Shown: in pieces, positions 28,907 through 38,409 of the stretch
Layout of the letters: every line of letters starts with the position of its first letter
Numbering within the stretch: position 1 is the first letter of the stretch
Assembly (NCBI RefSeq): GCF_000467125.1
Contig: NZ_BATJ01000004.1
Span: 186,001-250,000, forward strand
DNA length: 64,000 nt
Direction of reading: 5' to 3'
Source of the DNA: Vibrio proteolyticus NBRC 13287
Lineage (GTDB): Bacteria; Pseudomonadota; Gammaproteobacteria; Enterobacterales; Vibrionaceae
Position numbers and translations under genes: made by a program
Notes under the pieces: generated by a model
What the model was told of the DNA's origin: nothing
Database searches by the model: none
Seen by the model: only the letters and a program-made list of their open reading frames with translations

Positions 28907-30121
28907 ATGCAAACACTCGCAGGAAAGAAAATCCTCCTTGGCATCAGTGGCGGTATTGCGGCGTATAAGTGCGCAGAGTTAACCCGACGACTGATAGAGC
29001 GCGGCGCACAAGTGCAGGTCGTAATGACCAAAGCGGCAAAAGAATTTATTACTCCGTTGACCATGCAAGCGGTCTCCGGCCGACCAGTATCCGACAGCTT
29101 GCTCGATCCGGCGGCTGAAGCGTCGATGGGCCATATCGAACTGGCCAAATGGGCTGATTTGGTGCTGCTCGCGCCCGCCACTGCCGATTTGATCGCCCGC
29201 ATTGCCGCCGGGATGGGCAACGATTTGCTCACCACGCTGGTGCTAGCGACAGACGCCCCTATTGCGCTCTCTCCGGCGATGAACCAACAGATGTACCGCA
29301 ATCAGGCGACGCAGGCGAATCTCGCGACCCTGTCCGAGCGGAGAATGCTGATCTGGGGACCGGCAGCGGGCGAACAAGCCTGTGGTGATGTTGGCCCGGG
29401 TCGCATGCTGGAGCCAATGCAGTTGGTTGAACACTGCAACGACTTTTTTGGTCCAAAGCCACTGGCAGGCAAATCCGTACTGCTGACCGCAGGCCCGACC
29501 CGTGAAGCGCTGGATCCGGTTCGCTATATCACCAATCACAGCTCAGGCAAAATGGGCTATGCCCTGGCGCAGGCCGCCGCGCAGATGGGTGCTGAAGTGA
29601 CCCTTATCAGTGGCCCGGTCTCACTGCCAACGCCCGCTGGCGTCACTCGAGTTGACGTCAACAGCGCCGAGCAGATGCATCAGGCGGTCATGACACATGC
29701 CAAGACACACCAGGTGTTCATCGCCTGCGCAGCGGTTGCAGACTACCGAGCACAAACGGTTGCCGAACAGAAAATCAAAAAGACCGACGACAGCGACCAG
29801 ATGACACTAACCCTGGTCAAAAATCCGGACATTGTTGCGTCAGTGGCGGCAATGACGGAGCTCCGCCCGTTCACCGTCGGTTTTGCGGCAGAAACACAGG
29901 ACGTGGAAAAGTACGCACGTAGCAAATTAGAGAAAAAGAATCTTGATATGATTTGCGCCAATGACGTCTCGTTAGAAGGGCAAGGCTTCAACAGCAATGA
30001 CAACGCCGTCACCATGTTGTGGAAAGAGGGCTCAGAAGCACTGCCACTGGCGTCTAAGCAAGCACTCGCCCACGCAATTTTGCTGCGCATCGCTCACCAA
30101 CTGACAGGCAATCCTGCGTAA
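28907..30121 (+). CDS. coaBC: Bifunctional phosphopantothenoylcysteine decarboxylase/phosphopantothenate-cysteine ligase
   Basis: A 404-residue fusion starting [21 protein letters not shown]; an ATG four codons earlier (28895) is also possible. The N-terminal flavoprotein CoaC domain (1-190) has the SGGIAAYK motif and the [20 protein letters not shown] region. The C-terminal CoaB domain (190-404) has [23 protein letters not shown] in two adjoining motifs and the KIKK lysines. It carries out two consecutive steps of coenzyme A synthesis. With coaD at 22207, two of the pathway's genes lie within 8 kb. The gene was formerly called dfp. Confidence 0.96.
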   Translation: MQTLAGKKILLGISGGIAAYKCAELTRRLIERGAQVQVVMTKAAKEFITPLTMQAVSGRPVSDSLLDPAAEASMGHIELAKWADLVLLAPATADLIARIAAGMGNDLLTTLVLATDAPIALSPAMNQQMYRNQATQANLATLSERRMLIWGPAAGEQACGDVGPGRMLEPMQLVEHCNDFFGPKPLAGKSVLLTAGPTREALDPVRYITNHSSGKMGYALAQAAAQMGAEVTLISGPVSLPTPAGVTRVDVNSAEQMHQAVMTHAKTHQVFIACAAVADYRAQTVAEQKIKKTDDSDQMTLTLVKNPDIVASVAAMTELRPFTVGFAAETQDVEKYARSKLEKKNLDMICANDVSLEGQGFNSNDNAVTMLWKEGSEALPLASKQALAHAILLRIAHQLTGNPA

Positions 30122-30234
30122 TCAGGGATTTGTTTTCAGATAAAAACGCTTCGAACGGTTAAGCGGCCGGCCCGGCTGACCGCTTTATAAAAATAATTAG
30201 TAGTTGTTTATCAGTAGTATATAAAGGACAAAAC

Positions 30235-30825
30235 ATGGCCGGCACAAGAAAATCAAATCGTCGTGAAGAAATTCTCCAGGCGCTTGCGCAAATGCTGGAG
30301 TCAAATGATGGCGGATCGCGCATCACGACGGCAAAATTGGCCAAACAAGTTGGTGTGTCGGAAGCGGCGCTGTATCGTCACTTTCCCAGTAAAGCGCGCA
30401 TGTTTGAAGGCTTGATCGAGTTCATCGAAGAGTCTTTAATGTCACGTATCAACCGCATTCTGGATGAAGAAAAGGATACCCTGACCCGAATCCGTCTGGT
30501 ACTGCAGTTGATCCTCGCATTTTCCGAACGTAACCCGGGCCTGACACGCATTTTGTCGGGGCATGCTCTAATGTTTGAAAATGAGCGTCTGCGCGATCGC
30601 ATCAACCAACTGTTTGAGCGCATCGAAACCTCGCTGCGTCAGATCTTGCGTGAACGTAAACTTCGTGAAGGCAAATCCTTCCCGGTAGACGAATCCATTC
30701 TGGCCGCCCAGTTGCTTGGTCAGGTCGAGGGCAGTCTGAACCGTTTTGTCCGTTCAGACTTCAAATATCAACCGACCGCGAATTTTGAAGAGTACTGGGC
30801 GCTGCTAAGTGCACAAATTCAGTAG
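30235..30825 (+). CDS. slmA: Nucleoid occlusion factor SlmA
   Basis: A 196-residue TetR-family protein starting [20 protein letters not shown]. The N-terminal HTH ([20 protein letters not shown], about 35-54) and the conserved dimer domain match SlmA in length and sequence. It binds SBS sites on the chromosome and blocks FtsZ assembly over unsegregated DNA. AAGGA precedes the ATG. Its neighbours coaBC upstream and lpxL downstream match the Vibrio order. The lpxL gene begins 5 bases after its stop. Confidence 0.97.
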   Translation: MAGTRKSNRREEILQALAQMLESNDGGSRITTAKLAKQVGVSEAALYRHFPSKARMFEGLIEFIEESLMSRINRILDEEKDTLTRIRLVLQLILAFSERNPGLTRILSGHALMFENERLRDRINQLFERIETSLRQILRERKLREGKSFPVDESILAAQLLGQVEGSLNRFVRSDFKYQPTANFEEYWALLSAQIQ

Positions 30826-30830
30826 AGACT

Positions 30831-31781
30831 ATGAGTAAAGAAAAATACGGCAAACCTGAGTTTTCTCTCGCCTTGCTTCACCCTCGCAACTGGGGCGTGT
30901 GGCTGGGTTTTGGCTTTCTGGCACTGGTCGTAAACCTGCTGCCCTACCGTATCCTGCTGTTTATTGGCCGAAAAATCGGCGCTATTGGCATGCGCTATGG
31001 CAAAAAACGGGTACATGTGGCGACCCGTAATCTGGAACTGGCTTTTCCGGATAAACCCGCCGATGAGATTACCGCCATGGTGGAAGAGAACTTTAAAAAC
31101 ACCGGAATGGCGCTGATCGAAACAGGCATTACCTGGTTCTGGCCAACCTGGCGCTTTAAACGCCGTATTATCGACAAAGACACCAGTGCGCTGCGCGGGC
31201 ATCAGCAAAATGGCCAAGGGGTGCTGTTGTGCTGCGTGCACGCACTCAATCTGGAAATCACCGCCCGGGCCTTCGGTGTACTCGGCATACCGGGTTACGG
31301 CGCATTCCGTCCGCACGACAACCCAGCGTACAACTTTATCCAGTACTGGGGCCGCACTCATAACGGCAACAAACTGATTGACCGTAAAGACGTCAAACAA
31401 ATGATTCGCGTGTTGCGCCAGGGTGAGTTGCTGTTCTATTTGCCAGACCACGATTATGGCCGCAACAAGTCGGTATTTGTGCCGTTTTTCGCCGTACAAG
31501 ACGCTTGCACCACCACCGGCACCAGTATTCTGGCCTACACCAGCAAAAGTGCGATTGTGACCGGATCGGGTTTTCGCAACGCGCAGGGTTTTTATGAGAT
31601 CTACGCCGATACCTCAATTGAAAAAGACTATCCACAAAAAGATGAAGTCGCCGCCGCCGCGTATATGAACAAGTACGTGGAAGCCCTGATCCTACGCGCA
31701 CCAGAACAATGGATGTGGCTGCACAAACGCTACAAAACCATGCAGGACGAAAGCCAGCCGAAAGGCATTCGTTACCGCTAA
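30831..31781 (+). CDS. lpxL: Kdo2-lipid IVA acyltransferase, LpxL type
   Basis: A 316-residue acyltransferase. FSLALLHPRNWGVWLGFGFL gives the N-terminal membrane helix, TRNLELAFPDKP and FKNTGMALIETGITWFWP are LpxL-typical, HALNLEITARAFG (His-x4-Glu, about residue 137) is the catalytic motif, and FYLPDHDYGRNKSVFVPFF and APEQWMWLHKRYKT complete the pattern. It adds the first secondary acyl chain to Kdo-lipid IVA at the inner membrane. V. cholerae carries two acyltransferase genes between slmA and pyrE (lpxL and lpxN); here only one is present, and an LpxM-type gene sits at 8097 instead. Confidence 0.9.
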   Translation: MSKEKYGKPEFSLALLHPRNWGVWLGFGFLALVVNLLPYRILLFIGRKIGAIGMRYGKKRVHVATRNLELAFPDKPADEITAMVEENFKNTGMALIETGITWFWPTWRFKRRIIDKDTSALRGHQQNGQGVLLCCVHALNLEITARAFGVLGIPGYGAFRPHDNPAYNFIQYWGRTHNGNKLIDRKDVKQMIRVLRQGELLFYLPDHDYGRNKSVFVPFFAVQDACTTTGTSILAYTSKSAIVTGSGFRNAQGFYEIYADTSIEKDYPQKDEVAAAAYMNKYVEALILRAPEQWMWLHKRYKTMQDESQPKGIRYR

Positions 31782-31789
31782 AGAACAAA

Positions 31790-31817
31790 AAGCCGAGGCA
31801 GAAACCTCAGCTTTTTT
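31790..31817. terminator. Bidirectional terminator between lpxL and pyrE
   Basis: AGCCGAGG and CCTCAGCT pair (one mismatch) around CAGAAA, with an A-run before and a T-run after, so it can end both lpxL and the convergent pyrE transcript. Confidence 0.8.
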
Positions 31818-31839
31818 GTGTCACAGACCACTGCGTAGC

Positions 31840-32481
31840 TTAAATGCCGTATTCAGCGCGATACGCTTTTACCGCCGCCAAGTGGTCGTCGCTGTCGCCG
31901 CGCTCTTCCAGGTAGCGGATCAGATCGCTCAGGCTGACAATCGAAATCACAGCGCAACCAAAATCGCGCTCCACTTCCTGAATCGCCGACAACTCGCCTT
32001 TGCCTTTTTCCTGACGGTCGATGGCAACCAGAACACCGGCCAAATCCGCGCCGTTAGCTTGAATGATTTCCATCGATTCACGAATGGCGGTGCCCGCGGT
32101 GATCACATCGTCCACCAGCATAATTCGGCCTTCCAGTGCGCTGCCGACCAGATTGCCCCCTTCACCATGATCTTTGGCTTCTTTGCGGTTAAAGCAATAG
32201 GGCGTATCCACATCATGGTGATCGGCCAGTGCCACAGCCGTGGTCGTGGCAATCGGGATCCCTTTGTACGCCGGACCAAACAGCACATCAAAAGCGATAC
32301 CAGAATCGGCCAGCGCCGCCGCGTAGAAACGGCCCAGACGCGCCAGATCGCGGCCAGTGTTAAACAGACCAGCGTTAAAGAAGTAAGGGCTCTTACGACC
32401 GGATTTCAGAGTAAACTCGTCAAACTTAAGCACTTCTTTCTCTAAGGCAAACTCAATAAACTCACGCTGATATGCTTTCAT
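31840..32481 (-). CDS. pyrE: Orotate phosphoribosyltransferase
   Basis: A 213-residue enzyme of pyrimidine synthesis, converting orotate and PRPP to [39 protein letters not shown], and the PRPP motif [17 protein letters not shown] (about 118-134) are diagnostic. It lies downstream of rph with a 131-base gap that contains an attenuator hairpin just after the rph stop, the same layout as the rph-pyrE operon of E. coli. Expression is therefore likely to respond to UTP through transcription-translation coupling at the rph end. Confidence 0.97.
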   Translation of the reverse strand: MKAYQREFIEFALEKEVLKFDEFTLKSGRKSPYFFNAGLFNTGRDLARLGRFYAAALADSGIAFDVLFGPAYKGIPIATTTAVALADHHDVDTPYCFNRKEAKDHGEGGNLVGSALEGRIMLVDDVITAGTAIRESMEIIQANGADLAGVLVAIDRQEKGKGELSAIQEVERDFGCAVISIVSLSDLIRYLEERGDSDDHLAAVKAYRAEYGI

Positions 32482-32576
32482 TACACTCTCTCATTTTCCT
32501 GTGTCCGGTGTCTGACCGGACGGGTTAACAAAACTCGCGATGTCGACTGGCACAGCATAAGTACCAGATCCAAGGC

Positions 32577-32603
32577 AAAAAAATAGCCCCCATTCGGGAG
32601 CTA
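32577..32603 (-). terminator. pyrE attenuator
   Basis: On the minus strand TAGCTCCC, a GAAT loop and GGGGGCTA are followed by seven T. The stem begins about 10 bases after the rph stop codon and lies about 96 bases ahead of the pyrE start. In E. coli the equivalent hairpin ends transcription unless ribosomes closely follow RNA polymerase when UTP is low. Confidence 0.85.
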
Positions 32604-32612
32604 CTTAAAAAA

Positions 32613-33329
32613 CTAATTGGCTAAGGCCGCCTTCTGCGCGGCGACGATCTCGCTGATGCCGGTCTTGGCACTCTCCAGCAACGCCAGCAACTGTTCATGG
32701 CTGAACGGTTCGCCTTCGGCGGTGCCCTGGATCTCGATCATCTTGCCTTCTTCGGTCATCACCACATTCATATCGGTATCGGCCGCTGAATCTTCCACGT
32801 ATTCCAGATCGCACAGCACGTCTTCACCCAGAATGCCGACGGAAACCGCCGCCACGTGACCTTTCATCGGGTTCTTTTTCAATTTGCCACTGTCGATCAG
32901 TGTCTGAAACGCATCGGCCATCGCCACACTTGCTCCGGAGATCGACGCCGTGCGCGTCCCGCCGTCGGCCTGAATCACATCACAGTCAACCGTGATCATA
33001 ATTTCGCCCATCGCTTCCAGATCCACCACAGCACGCAGGCTGCGGGCGATCAGACGCTGAATTTCCATGGTACGGCCGCCTTGCTTACCGTTCGCCGCTT
33101 CGCGACGAGTACGCGAGTGAGTTGCACGTGGCAGCATACCGTATTCCGCGGTCACCCAACCTTTGCCCTGACCTTTCAGCCAGCGCGGTACATTCTCTTC
33201 CACTGAGGCATTACACAGCACTTTGGTGTTGCCAAATTCGACCAGTACAGAGCCTTCCGCATACGCGGTGTAATGGCGGGTAATTTTGATTGGGCGAACT
33301 TGATCCGCCTTGCGATCGTCTGGACGCAT
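32613..33329 (-). CDS. rph: Ribonuclease PH
   Basis: A 238-residue phosphorolytic 3'-5' exoribonuclease that trims tRNA 3' ends. [41 protein letters not shown] and the phosphate-site [20 protein letters not shown] segment are typical. Full length, unlike the frameshifted rph of E. coli K-12. It is first in the rph-pyrE operon; its translated end also serves as the sensor region for pyrE attenuation. Divergent from yicC. Confidence 0.97.
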   Translation of the reverse strand: MRPDDRKADQVRPIKITRHYTAYAEGSVLVEFGNTKVLCNASVEENVPRWLKGQGKGWVTAEYGMLPRATHSRTRREAANGKQGGRTMEIQRLIARSLRAVVDLEAMGEIMITVDCDVIQADGGTRTASISGASVAMADAFQTLIDSGKLKKNPMKGHVAAVSVGILGEDVLCDLEYVEDSAADTDMNVVMTEEGKMIEIQGTAEGEPFSHEQLLALLESAKTGISEIVAAQKAALAN

Positions 33330-33494
33330 GGGCTGTTACCTGTAATTAATGGGGAGACAAATTGGGTTGGGCGAAGATTATATAGGAATCCGTGCCAGGT
33401 GCCTAGGGTGAGTTTGACCCCATCCACGCACTGCATTTCTATGCTACTATACCGACAGTTTGATATTCCGAATTGCTAAGCGAAGGACAAATCG

Positions 33495-34361
33495 ATGATT
33501 TACAGCATGACCGCGTACGCGCGCAAAGAAGTCAAGGCAGAATGGGGCAGCGCGGTGTGGGAAATCCGCAGCGTCAACCAACGTTATCTGGAAACCTACT
33601 TCCGCCTGCCTGAGCAGTTCCGTGGTCTGGAGCCGCTGCTGCGTGATCGTTTCCGCAAACGCCTGGCACGCGGTAAAGTCGAGTGCAGTCTGCGTTTTGA
33701 AGCCAATCCGGCGGCCAGTGCCGAACTGTCGATCAACGAAGCGCTGGCCAATCAGGTCATCAAAGCCGCCAATCAGGTGATGCACATGACCGGCGAGCTG
33801 AGCCGCATCAATCCCTTCCAAGTCATGCAGTGGCCTGGTGTGATGGAGACTCCGGAGCAAGACATGGATGCCATCAATAAAGACCTGCTGTCGGCTTTCG
33901 ACGATGCGCTGAGTGATTTCATCGAAGCCCGTGGCCGTGAAGGCGACAACATGAAGGCTCTGATCGAGCAGCGTCTGAGCACCATCAGTGAAGAGGTGGT
34001 GAAAGTACGTGCACGTATGCCGGAGATTCTCGAATGGCAACGTGAGCGTCTGGTGAATAAATTCGAAGAAGCCAAAGTCGAGCTGGAACCCTCCCGAGTC
34101 GAACAAGAGCTGATCCTGCTGGCTCAGAAATCCGACGTAGCGGAAGAGCTGGATCGCCTCGATTCACACGTGAAAGAAGCCAACAACATTTTGAAAAAAG
34201 GAGGCGCCTGTGGTCGTCGTCTCGACTTCATGATGCAGGAATTCAACCGCGAGTCGAACACACTGGCCTCGAAATCAATCAGCACCGACATCACCGCCTC
34301 CGGCGTAGAACTGAAAGTGCTGATCGAGCAGATGCGTGAGCAGATCCAAAATATAGAATAG
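33495..34361 (+). CDS. yicC: YicC family endoribonuclease (3' end rebuilt by the island)
   Basis: A 288-residue protein. MIYSMTAYARKEVKAEWGSAVWEI opens the YicC N-terminal domain (shown here by its first motif MTAYARKE), and the DUF1732 C-terminal domain carries KKGGACGRRLDFMMQEFNRE and STDITASGVELKVLIEQMREQIQNIE in separate blocks. E. coli YicC is reported to be an endoribonuclease. The last codons come from the integrated island: the coding end EQIQNIE-stop is preserved but with different synonymous codons than the displaced original copy at 52179. So the gene stays functional after integration. GAAGGA precedes the ATG. Confidence 0.95.
   Translation: MIYSMTAYARKEVKAEWGSAVWEIRSVNQRYLETYFRLPEQFRGLEPLLRDRFRKRLARGKVECSLRFEANPAASAELSINEALANQVIKAANQVMHMTGELSRINPFQVMQWPGVMETPEQDMDAINKDLLSAFDDALSDFIEARGREGDNMKALIEQRLSTISEEVVKVRARMPEILEWQRERLVNKFEEAKVELEPSRVEQELILLAQKSDVAEELDRLDSHVKEANNILKKGGACGRRLDFMMQEFNRESNTLASKSISTDITASGVELKVLIEQMREQIQNIE
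34338..34361 (+). repeat. attL: island-supplied yicC end
   Basis: These 24 bases encode EQIQNIE and stop. Compared with 52179-52202 they match at 18 of 24 positions, and every difference is synonymous. The longest shared block is CAGATCCA, the likely crossover core. Confidence 0.85.
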
Positions 34362-34386
34362 ATTCCCCTCCACTCCATACACTTCC

Positions 34387-34420
34387 ACAAAGCCCTTGTT
34401 TATAAGGGCTTTGTTATTTT
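34387..34420 (+). terminator. Terminator after the rebuilt yicC
   Basis: ACAAAGCCCTT (34387-34397) and AAGGGCTTTGT (34404-34414) form an 11-bp stem followed by TATTTT. It replaces the native yicC terminator displaced to about 52217. Confidence 0.8.
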
Positions 34421-34467
34421 CCCCATCCATACACATCCATAAAATTCATCAACAGCCATGAACAAAC

Positions 34468-34557
34468 GGGGAGTATCGTGGGTAGCATTTTGCTATTTAC
34501 TCCCCATCGTAGTATAAATATCACAACATACTCCCCACTTCTGGAGAGTGATATAAT
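34468..34557 (+). promoter_or_regulatory. Integrase control region with three TACTCCCC repeats
   Basis: TACTCCCC occurs inverted at 34468-34475 and direct at 34498-34505 and 34529-34536; the latter two are 31 bases apart, about three helical turns. A TATAAT (34552-34557) 40 bases before the integrase ATG is the likely -10. The repeats may be integrase arm sites or an operator controlling int. GGAG before the ATG is a good ribosome binding site. Confidence 0.5.
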
Positions 34558-34596
34558 GATAACTTCGATTAGAGCTATAAATTCAAGGAGATAGAG

Positions 34597-35814
34597 ATGG
34601 GCAATCTCACTGTCAACCAAGTTAAGGCGATAGTAAAAGATCAAAAAACGGGTCGTCATGCCGATGGTGATGGTTTCTATCTAATGATTCCTAGAATAGG
34701 TCGACCATACTGGATGCTAAGGTACACCCTTTTTAAGAAAAGAAAGGAGGTGACTATTGGCAAGGTCGATGAACTTTCTCTTGCAGATGCAAGGTTGAAA
34801 GCATCTGAGCTTCGAAAGCAAATCAGCGAAGGGATTAACCCAATTGCAGAAAGAAAACGGAGTAAGCAAGCCGATATACAAATAATCGATGACCTCTTCG
34901 AAGACTGGTACAAGGATTTGTCCAAAAGGCTCAAGCACCCCAATATACCTAAGCGTATCTATCAGAAAGAGATCTCTCCACAAATTGGTCAATACACGTT
35001 GAAACGTGTTACACCTTTAGATATCCGCAACATCATCCAAATAGTCGCTGACAGTGGCCGTCCAACCACAGCTAACGACACGCTAATGTATTGTAAGCAG
35101 CTTTTTAAACACGGTATGAAGATTGGTGTTATTGAGTCTAACCCTGCACTAGCATTTTCCAACTATGATGCTGGTGGCATTGAAGAGAGCCGAGATCGGG
35201 TCTTAGAACTGGAAGAGATTAAACATGTTTTTTCCGTCTTCAACCAAAACATTTATAGCTTCAATCGAGACAACTACCTAGCTTGTGCTCTGCTTCTTTG
35301 TCTTGGCGTTCGTAAATCAGAGCTAACAGAAGCAAAGTGGACTGAGTTCGATCTAGATAATGCTTTATGGCACCTACCAGCGGAGCGAAGCAAATCAGGG
35401 ACAGGTTTCACTATTCCGCTTCCGGAGCTGTGCGTAGAGTGGTTTAAAGAACTGCATATGCGAGCTTGTCGTTCGGAGTACGTCTTCCCAAACAGAAGGG
35501 AAAGCAAAGTACCTCACATGGGCAAAGACACACTGAACAGAGCTATTTCAAAGCTATTTGGTCGAGAGCCCGGTCGTAAGGTACAACCACCAAATAAAAT
35601 GGGCGATATCAAACATTTTGCGGTTCACGATCTACGCCGCACCTGCCGTAGCCTACTCGCTTCGGTAAAAGTTCCTAGCCATATCGCAGAGCGCTGTTTA
35701 AATCACAAGCTGAAAGGTGTTGAAGGTATCTATGATCGATATGACTACTTGGAAGAGCGCAAAGAAGCCCTAGAAAAAGTCACCAAGCTAGTAGAAGAAA
35801 GCATTGCCATTTAA
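34597..35814 (+). CDS. int: P4-type tyrosine integrase
   Basis: A 405-residue integrase. An N-terminal arm-binding domain (DUF4102-like, 1-95; DGDGFYLMI, GKVDELSLADAR), a core-binding domain (about 100-190) and a catalytic domain follow. Catalytic residues are Arg239 (GVRKSEL), His344-x2-Arg347 (HDLRRT), His370 (LNHK) and a tyrosine in IYDRYDY (most likely Tyr379). It would recombine attP with the yicC 3' end. It faces away from yicC at the left edge of the island, the normal placement. AlpA at 48141 is a candidate directionality factor. Confidence 0.95.
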   Translation: MGNLTVNQVKAIVKDQKTGRHADGDGFYLMIPRIGRPYWMLRYTLFKKRKEVTIGKVDELSLADARLKASELRKQISEGINPIAERKRSKQADIQIIDDLFEDWYKDLSKRLKHPNIPKRIYQKEISPQIGQYTLKRVTPLDIRNIIQIVADSGRPTTANDTLMYCKQLFKHGMKIGVIESNPALAFSNYDAGGIEESRDRVLELEEIKHVFSVFNQNIYSFNRDNYLACALLLCLGVRKSELTEAKWTEFDLDNALWHLPAERSKSGTGFTIPLPELCVEWFKELHMRACRSEYVFPNRRESKVPHMGKDTLNRAISKLFGREPGRKVQPPNKMGDIKHFAVHDLRRTCRSLLASVKVPSHIAERCLNHKLKGVEGIYDRYDYLEERKEALEKVTKLVEESIAI

Positions 35815-36148
35815 AGCTGGAAACTACATTCGATAACAAGATCAATTGTAAAGTGCTATAGCCACGTTGGTAGGAAATTAATGTTGAAAATAAAGGAGGG
35901 GGGTTCCTGTAGAAAAATGAAGATGTAGCGTCCCATACAATCTGATTTGCTTGGGCCAGTGCGCACAGTTACATCCTTAATACTTACCCAAATGTTAATC
36001 CAGCACCTCGTTACTGACCCATTTGTCAGCAAAGATATTGAATAACAAGAATTTTATCAATGTTTTTAAGTAAGTAACAAAAGTCACAATGATAGTAATG
36101 ATATATGGTGGCATACTGATAGCTCCATTTTCATTTCTTAGAACATAC

Positions 36149-36769
36149 ATGAAAAAAGTCTCGCCTTTGTTACTATCATTTCTGCTGTGCTTTCTTAGTT
36201 ACTCCCCCCTAGTAGCTGCAACAAATGCATCTTCTTCTCAAGAAACACAGACTAAAACTTCTCAACTACCAACATCTACTCAAAATAATATAGAAGCTGA
36301 TAATCTTGACTTAACCTTACTCAAGGTTATCGAAAATCAAAAGTCAGCTATATCTAACCTTCAAGAAAAGCAACAACAATTACAAGAGCAGATAGAGAAA
36401 TCCGAAGGAAGAATGAGTTTTTCTGTCTGGGTTAGCGTGTTATTGGCATGTGTTACCATTATTGTAACTGTGTTTGGTGTGATCGTAGCTATAGTTACTT
36501 TCTTTGGGTTTAAAAACGTAAAGGAAAGTGCAATTAAATCAGCACAAGAACTATCAACATCTGTAGCCTCAGAAGTCGCCCGAAATGAAGCTAATCAAAA
36601 GATTAACGAAGTGGCAAAAAAGGAAATAGCATTTTTGCTAGATAACGGTGAACTTAAGGAACACTTAGAAAGTGCAGTCGACTTAATTGTAAGACGACAA
36701 ATAAAAGATAACGGATCGAATGGTTTTAGTAAGTACCCTGAGTTAGACCTTGAGGAAGAACAAGCATGA
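36149..36769 (+). CDS. Coiled-coil single-span membrane protein of the island
   Basis: About 206 residues from the ATG at 36149 (MKKVSPLLLSFLLCF, a signal-peptide-like start); an upstream in-frame ATG at 36089 would add a second hydrophobic stretch. After a low-complexity Ser/Thr/Gln section comes a predicted coiled coil (ENQKSAISNLQEKQQQLQEQ), a strong membrane helix (about 110-145 from this start, VSVLLACVTIIVTVFGVIVA region) and a charged cytoplasmic tail ending DLEEEQA. I recognise no family. Its stop overlaps the ATG of the ImmA/IrrE-type gene by four bases, so the two are coupled. It may tether or sense for the downstream enzymes. Confidence 0.7.
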   Translation: MKKVSPLLLSFLLCFLSYSPLVAATNASSSQETQTKTSQLPTSTQNNIEADNLDLTLLKVIENQKSAISNLQEKQQQLQEQIEKSEGRMSFSVWVSVLLACVTIIVTVFGVIVAIVTFFGFKNVKESAIKSAQELSTSVASEVARNEANQKINEVAKKEIAFLLDNGELKEHLESAVDLIVRRQIKDNGSNGFSKYPELDLEEEQA

Positions 36770-37266
36770 GTAAATCCGCTGAATGGACAAAGCTAAGTCA
36801 GTTTCAAAAATCAGTTATTGAAAAACAACACTCTGAAGTACCCGTAAAGCTTGGTCAGATAGCTAAAGATCTAGGTTTAGTGGTAAAGAAAACAACTTTA
36901 ACTGCCAACATATCAGGTCAAATAAAAGAAGAACAAGATGGTACAGTTAACATAAAAATAAATAGGCACGATGTAAAAACAAGGCAGCGCTATACTCTTG
37001 CTCACGAGATTTCACATTTCCTCTTGCATAGGCACCTACTGAAAGATGGCATCACTGATGACGTTTTATATCGTTCGTCTCAATCTACCGCCATAGAGAG
37101 AGAAGCAGATAGATTAGCGGCAGACATCATTATGCCGATGGAACATGTTCTAAGACTTAAACAACTTCATGCAACAGATAAAAAGGGAGAATTGTTGTAT
37201 GAAGCTATAGCGGAAGATATGGCAGTCTCAGCAATTGCGTTAAAAAATCGATTAGGCGTCAAGTAA
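36766..37266 (+). CDS. ImmA/IrrE family metallo-endopeptidase
   Basis: A 166-residue zinc peptidase. RYTLAHEISHFLLHRH places the HEISH zinc motif at residues 80-84, with the third ligand in EREADRLAADIIMP (about 111-124). ImmA cleaves phage-type repressors and IrrE controls the radiation response, each by cutting a DNA-binding regulator. No HTH domain is fused here and no repressor gene lies beside it; its partners are the membrane protein upstream (ATGA overlap) and a beta-family protein 11 bases downstream. It may be the protease sensor of this operon. Confidence 0.88.
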   Translation: MSKSAEWTKLSQFQKSVIEKQHSEVPVKLGQIAKDLGLVVKKTTLTANISGQIKEEQDGTVNIKINRHDVKTRQRYTLAHEISHFLLHRHLLKDGITDDVLYRSSQSTAIEREADRLAADIIMPMEHVLRLKQLHATDKKGELLYEAIAEDMAVSAIALKNRLGVK

Positions 37267-37277
37267 GGGAGGCATCA

Positions 37278-38390
37278 ATGAATATAAAAATAGCTTCTTA
37301 CATTCCTTTTATATCTCTCAAGCCAGCAGAAATGGCAGCTCTCGAAGAACTATATGATTGTGAAAAAAATCAGATACTCCCTGCTTTCTCACTAAAACGT
37401 TGGGCTACCTGTAAAAGCTTTGACAAATCAATGGATCGCATAGAGAAAGCATTTGGGGAAAGACCATGGATAGCTGATGTTGATGATGATTTCCTCAACT
37501 CACTTGAGAGTAGAGCGCAAGAGGAAGGGGCTGCCGAAGTTTTCCTTGAATTTCAGAAACTACTCAAGCCGGATGATGGCTATAAGAACTGGGTAGAATT
37601 TATCAAAAAGCATGAACATATCATCCCTACAGTTAGACTTCAGGACTTAGAACAGCTAGACAAACAATTAGACCGACTACTGGAATTAGAAAGAACTATC
37701 GTCGTCAGATTAAAAATGGCAGGCACTCAACCTGTAACAATTCCGGACTTCCATAAGATAATACAAACATTAAGTTCGTATAAACTAGATCAGTTGTTCT
37801 TAATACTAGATTACGGTGATCTAACTCGAATCAACCTAATTGAACACCACAAATACACCCAATTCATTCAGGGCGTACATAAGATGCTTCCTAAAGCAAC
37901 AATCGCTTTTTCTGGAACGTCATTCCCTTATTCTTTTGGTCGTTCTTATCGAGGGGAAGTTTCTATTTTTGAGCGCCTTATTTTCAACAAGATAGTTAAA
38001 GATTGTGAAGGAATTAAGTTAGTCTACTCAGACAGAGCAAGTGCTCGTGCTGAAGCTATGGGTGGGGGTGGTGGCTTACCTCCTCCAAGAATTGACTATG
38101 CACTAAAAAACGACTGGAGATTCATCAGAAAAGAATTTGATGATGAAAATGAAGAAAAAGAAGAGCTCTATCAAGAAGCTGCCCAAGAAATGATAAATTC
38201 AGATTATTGGATAAAGGACCTAAAAGCATGGGGGCAACAAATGATTGAGAAGACCGCCGAAGGTAATAAATACGGTATTAACTCAGCCCAAAAAGCAACT
38301 GCGGTAAGAATTAACCTTCATCTTTACCAGCAAATTCATTATTTTGAAGAGATAAGTGAGTTAGATACCGAAGAAGATTGGGAAGATTGA
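37278..38390 (+). CDS. Beta-family protein (Beta_protein/sce7725-like)
   Basis: A 370-residue soluble protein. Features of the beta protein family are the opening YIPFISLKPAEMAALEELYD, the ILPAFSLKRW strand and the C-terminal LVYSDRASARAEAMGGGGGL loop. The fold looks like an alternating alpha/beta protein. No enzymatic activity is established for the family. Related genes are found beside sce7726-type nuclease genes in other bacteria, and here such a gene lies convergently 19 bases away. A GGGAGG ribosome binding site precedes the ATG. The protein is the third gene of an operon with the membrane protein and the peptidase. Confidence 0.72.
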   Translation: MNIKIASYIPFISLKPAEMAALEELYDCEKNQILPAFSLKRWATCKSFDKSMDRIEKAFGERPWIADVDDDFLNSLESRAQEEGAAEVFLEFQKLLKPDDGYKNWVEFIKKHEHIIPTVRLQDLEQLDKQLDRLLELERTIVVRLKMAGTQPVTIPDFHKIIQTLSSYKLDQLFLILDYGDLTRINLIEHHKYTQFIQGVHKMLPKATIAFSGTSFPYSFGRSYRGEVSIFERLIFNKIVKDCEGIKLVYSDRASARAEAMGGGGGLPPPRIDYALKNDWRFIRKEFDDENEEKEELYQEAAQEMINSDYWIKDLKAWGQQMIEKTAEGNKYGINSAQKATAVRINLHLYQQIHYFEEISELDTEEDWED

Positions 38391-38409
38391 AAAAAGGTGT
38401 GGCGTCCAT

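Noticed and set aside
34362..34596. tRNA gene as island target
   Set aside because: No tRNA is seen at either junction; the direct repeat is the yicC 3' end.
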